From: Ophiothrix spiculata
Lineage: Eukaryota; Echinodermata; Ophiuroidea; Amphilepidida; Ophiotrichidae
Strand: one strand, 5' to 3'
Length of the DNA stretch: 33,212 nt
NCBI GenBank assembly: GCA_000969725.1
Contig: JXSR01S046668.1
Positions 31,222 to 33,212 of the stretch are shown one piece after another. The position numbers were made by a program, and so were the translations under genes. Positions within the stretch are counted from its first letter, which is position 1. Each line of letters begins with the position of its first letter. The notes under the pieces were generated by a model that worked only from the letters and a program-made list of their open reading frames with translations, was not told the origin of the DNA and made no database searches.

Positions 31222-32224
31222 AAACTAGAATACGCGGTTCACGGGCCGCGCGGTTCTCGACACAGAGTGTCGATCACGATGCCTCCGCCTTCCACCTTTG
31301 TAATCGGACTAAGGAGAATTTGACCTTTCTTTTGACCTTTGACCCAAACCTTTGGAATCGGACAAAGTTTAAATTTGACCTTTCTTTTGACCTTTGACCC
31401 CCAGTTTAAGGTCGGACGATGGGGTCACCATTGACACTTTTGATGGCTGGTCCAAGACGAACATTTTGAGACCTTAACCTTTGAAATCGACAAAGTTGAA
31501 AAATAAGCAACATTTTATGCATAAATTGTGCAAATTAGATATTTAATTAGCATATTTTGTGCGCAAATTGCAGCTCGCACAAGCGCAGCTCTATCCTCAC
31601 CTACCCACCAAATTTCATGAATGTAGGGTGCACGGTTTGTAAAATATGTCATTTAACCCATTTTATGCATAAATTATGCAAATTAGGTACTTAATTAGCA
31701 TATTTTGCGCCGAAATTGTTGCTGGATCCAGTTTGGCTCCAGGTCTACCCAGTCACCAAATATCATTAACGTAGGGCATGCGGTTTCGGAGATATGCTCC
31801 GAATAAAATTCTGCTTCGTTTAGGAGATATGGCCAAGTTTATCTACTGACATTCCATAGGATTACATGCAAGGGCGCTATCTTAAAACGCATCGTATTCG
31901 TTACTTAAATGGCCGATCGGGCCGATTTTTGTATATGTGGTGCGCAAATCAAAATAATGTGGGGTAAACATTTTGAAGGGGTGGAGCTTAGAAATTTACC
32001 CCTTTCGGATTTCAGCCTAAGTCCCTCAAATCGCAAAAAATCGCATATTTTCTGCTTAAAAAACAATTAAATTTGCATATTTTGCGCTAAAACTTTAAGA
32101 GAAAATTACTAGCCACCCTTAACACCACTCCACCGACTTGCATCGCTATACGCCTCACCAGTTCCGAGAAACGAGCCCGGACGGACGGACAACCAGAAAA
32201 CATAATGCCTCTGGCGGAGGCATA
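31222..32224 (+). mobile_element. GGCGGAGGC-type repeat, complete copy 2 (1,003 bp)
   Basis: Starts AAACTAGAATACGCGGTTCA. ATGCCTCCGCC (31279-31289) near the left end is the inverse of GGCGGAGGCAT (32213-32223) at the right end. Inside are two ttgacctttcttttgacctt repeats, two AT-rich units of about 158 bp carrying tgcataaatt-tgcaaatta...ttaattagcatattttg, and a GGACGGACGGAC run before the end. No open frame of note. It is the intact partner of the gapped copy at 21061. Confidence 0.82.
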
Positions 32225-32369
32225 AAAAGTTCCAATGATTGGTAACACAACCTTTAAGACATTAACTTTATTTTTTCCTTGAATCTCTACTTATAAAACT
32301 AGAGTGAGCATGTTTTTCCATGTGAGATAAATTCTACATTCCCACAGGCTTAAGAGAACATTTATTATT

Positions 32370-32600
32370 ATTGTGAAAAATGATTGTAATGGTATTCAAC
32401 ACAAGTACCTCAACTTGTGTGTATGTCATTTGGAGAGCTTAAAATAAAATTCTACTCTTTCCCATGTTGGACCCTTTTTGTTGTGTACCCATTAATAAGC
32501 CTATCAGGAATCAATAAAAAACTCATACATTTTATATACCTTGCTTCTAATAAGTACATTGCCTCTGTAACATTCATACCATCTCACAGTGGGCCAGATT
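32370..32600 (+). repeat. Outlying unit related to the 227-bp array
   Basis: ccatgttggaccctttttgttgtgtaccc...cctatcaggaatca-taaaaaactcatacattttatat matches the decayed end of the tandem array at about 29409-29480 (cacgttggaccctttgcttaccc...caatcaggaatctatcaagaaactcatacattttatat). The two stretches are about 3 kb apart with the LINE fragment and a GGCGGAGGC-type repeat between them, suggesting later insertions split one array. Confidence 0.65.
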
Positions 32601-32910
32601 TCTTGATTTCGGTCAATAATTAATAACATCGCTATCGTTGAGAGTTTGGCCACAAAATTTGGAACTGAGGTTTTTTTTGTGATGCTGAATCTGAATCTGA
32701 CGGTTATTATGCTGTCAGATTAACCGTTTTATCAATACAGTGTGTCCCAAGAAAAAAAAACAACCTCTCGATATCGGTCAATAATAAATAACATCTTTAC
32801 TATTGAGAGTTTGGTTGTTTTAGGGTTTTTTGTGATCCTGAATCCTAATTATGGCTGCTACTATGCTGTCAGATCCAGTTTTATCTATACAGGGTGTCTC
32901 AAAAATAAAT
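32600..32910 (+). repeat. ~165-bp minisatellite, two units
   Basis: The anchor ggtcaataat occurs at 32611 and 32776. Shared words are taacatc, gagagtttgg, ttttttgtgat-ctgaatc, ctatgctgtcagat, and a closing atacag(t/g)gtgtc(c/t)caa. The second unit ends at about 32890 with tacagggtgtctcaaaaa. That closing word is the same as the GGGTGTCCC end of the mariner-type elements. Confidence 0.72.
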
Positions 32911-33212
32911 CAATCACCAAAGCTTCCCCATTTTGATACCTTATGTAAAATATTTTTCAACACATTTATAAATTCGAGTTCATTAGCTATTAAAAACCAA
33001 AAAAAACTTTCAGATCGGGTGTGAAATGGTTTAACTGAAGCCGTTTAAAGACAAAAACCTAAATGTTATTCTATCGGGCAATACTTGCAGATGGTTAAGG
33101 ATCACAGACTTGCAAACAAAATCATTAACAGTTTATAAACAAATATTTCGGTTGATAAAATATTTGATGCTCTAATATAAATATCAATATATATTTAGAT
33201 AATGTTGTCTAA
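32911..33212. other. Unassigned right edge
   Basis: AT-rich, no feature recognised. Confidence 0.45.

Noticed and set aside
1-33212. CRISPR array, bacterial operon or phage-like system
   Set aside because: Repeats have no regular spacer layout. Gene structure is clearly eukaryotic, with spliced FDXR exons, SINEs, a LINE and MITEs.

Overview
This is a eukaryotic, AT-rich, intron-rich and transposon-dense window, almost certainly from an animal. The only gene I recognise is two exons on the minus strand of a mitochondrial NADPH:adrenodoxin/ferredoxin reductase (FDXR). Exon 20797-20693 encodes the [14 protein letters not shown] dinucleotide-binding stretch. Exon 13434-13242 encodes [19 protein letters not shown]. 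They join in phase across a 7.26 kb intron. No other FDXR exon is visible, so the gene runs off both ends of the window (an upstream exon could also lie in the run of Ns), and the whole window is probably FDXR intron apart from these two exons. The SINE and cut-and-paste repeat styles (a Meta-SINE-like tail, CAGTGGCG termini, a GGACGGAC...GGCGGAGGC repeat) suggest a marine invertebrate, perhaps an echinoderm or hemichordate. That assignment is an inference.

Layout. Positions 1-172 hold a fold-back repeat. From about 487 to 12720 lie two tandem copies of a roughly 5.5-6.3 kb noncoding block (487-6818 and 7003-12720). Copy 1 carries a 975-bp TA-flanked mariner-type element whose exact empty site survives in copy 2. 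Copy 2 carries a tRNA-derived SINE-like segment that copy 1 lacks. Positions 13097-13434 hold an FDXR exon whose 3' end and splice donor are duplicated in tandem. The large intron (13435-20692) carries at least six MITEs with terminal inverted repeats and, in several cases, clear target-site duplications; one MITE is nested inside another. Positions 20693-20797 are the second FDXR exon.

From 21061 to 32224 the window holds two copies of a roughly 1-kb repeat (one broken by a 614-base run of N), a second mariner-type element with two further MITEs nested inside it, a long fold-back, a tRNA-SINE, a roughly 227-bp tandem array split by a 945-bp inverted-repeat element, and a dead LINE reverse transcriptase. 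A roughly 165-bp minisatellite lies near the right edge.

No bacterial-type operon, CRISPR array, rRNA or intact transposase is visible. The most informative structures are the nested insertions that can be unpicked base by base, the occupied/empty site pair, and the duplicated splice donor in FDXR.
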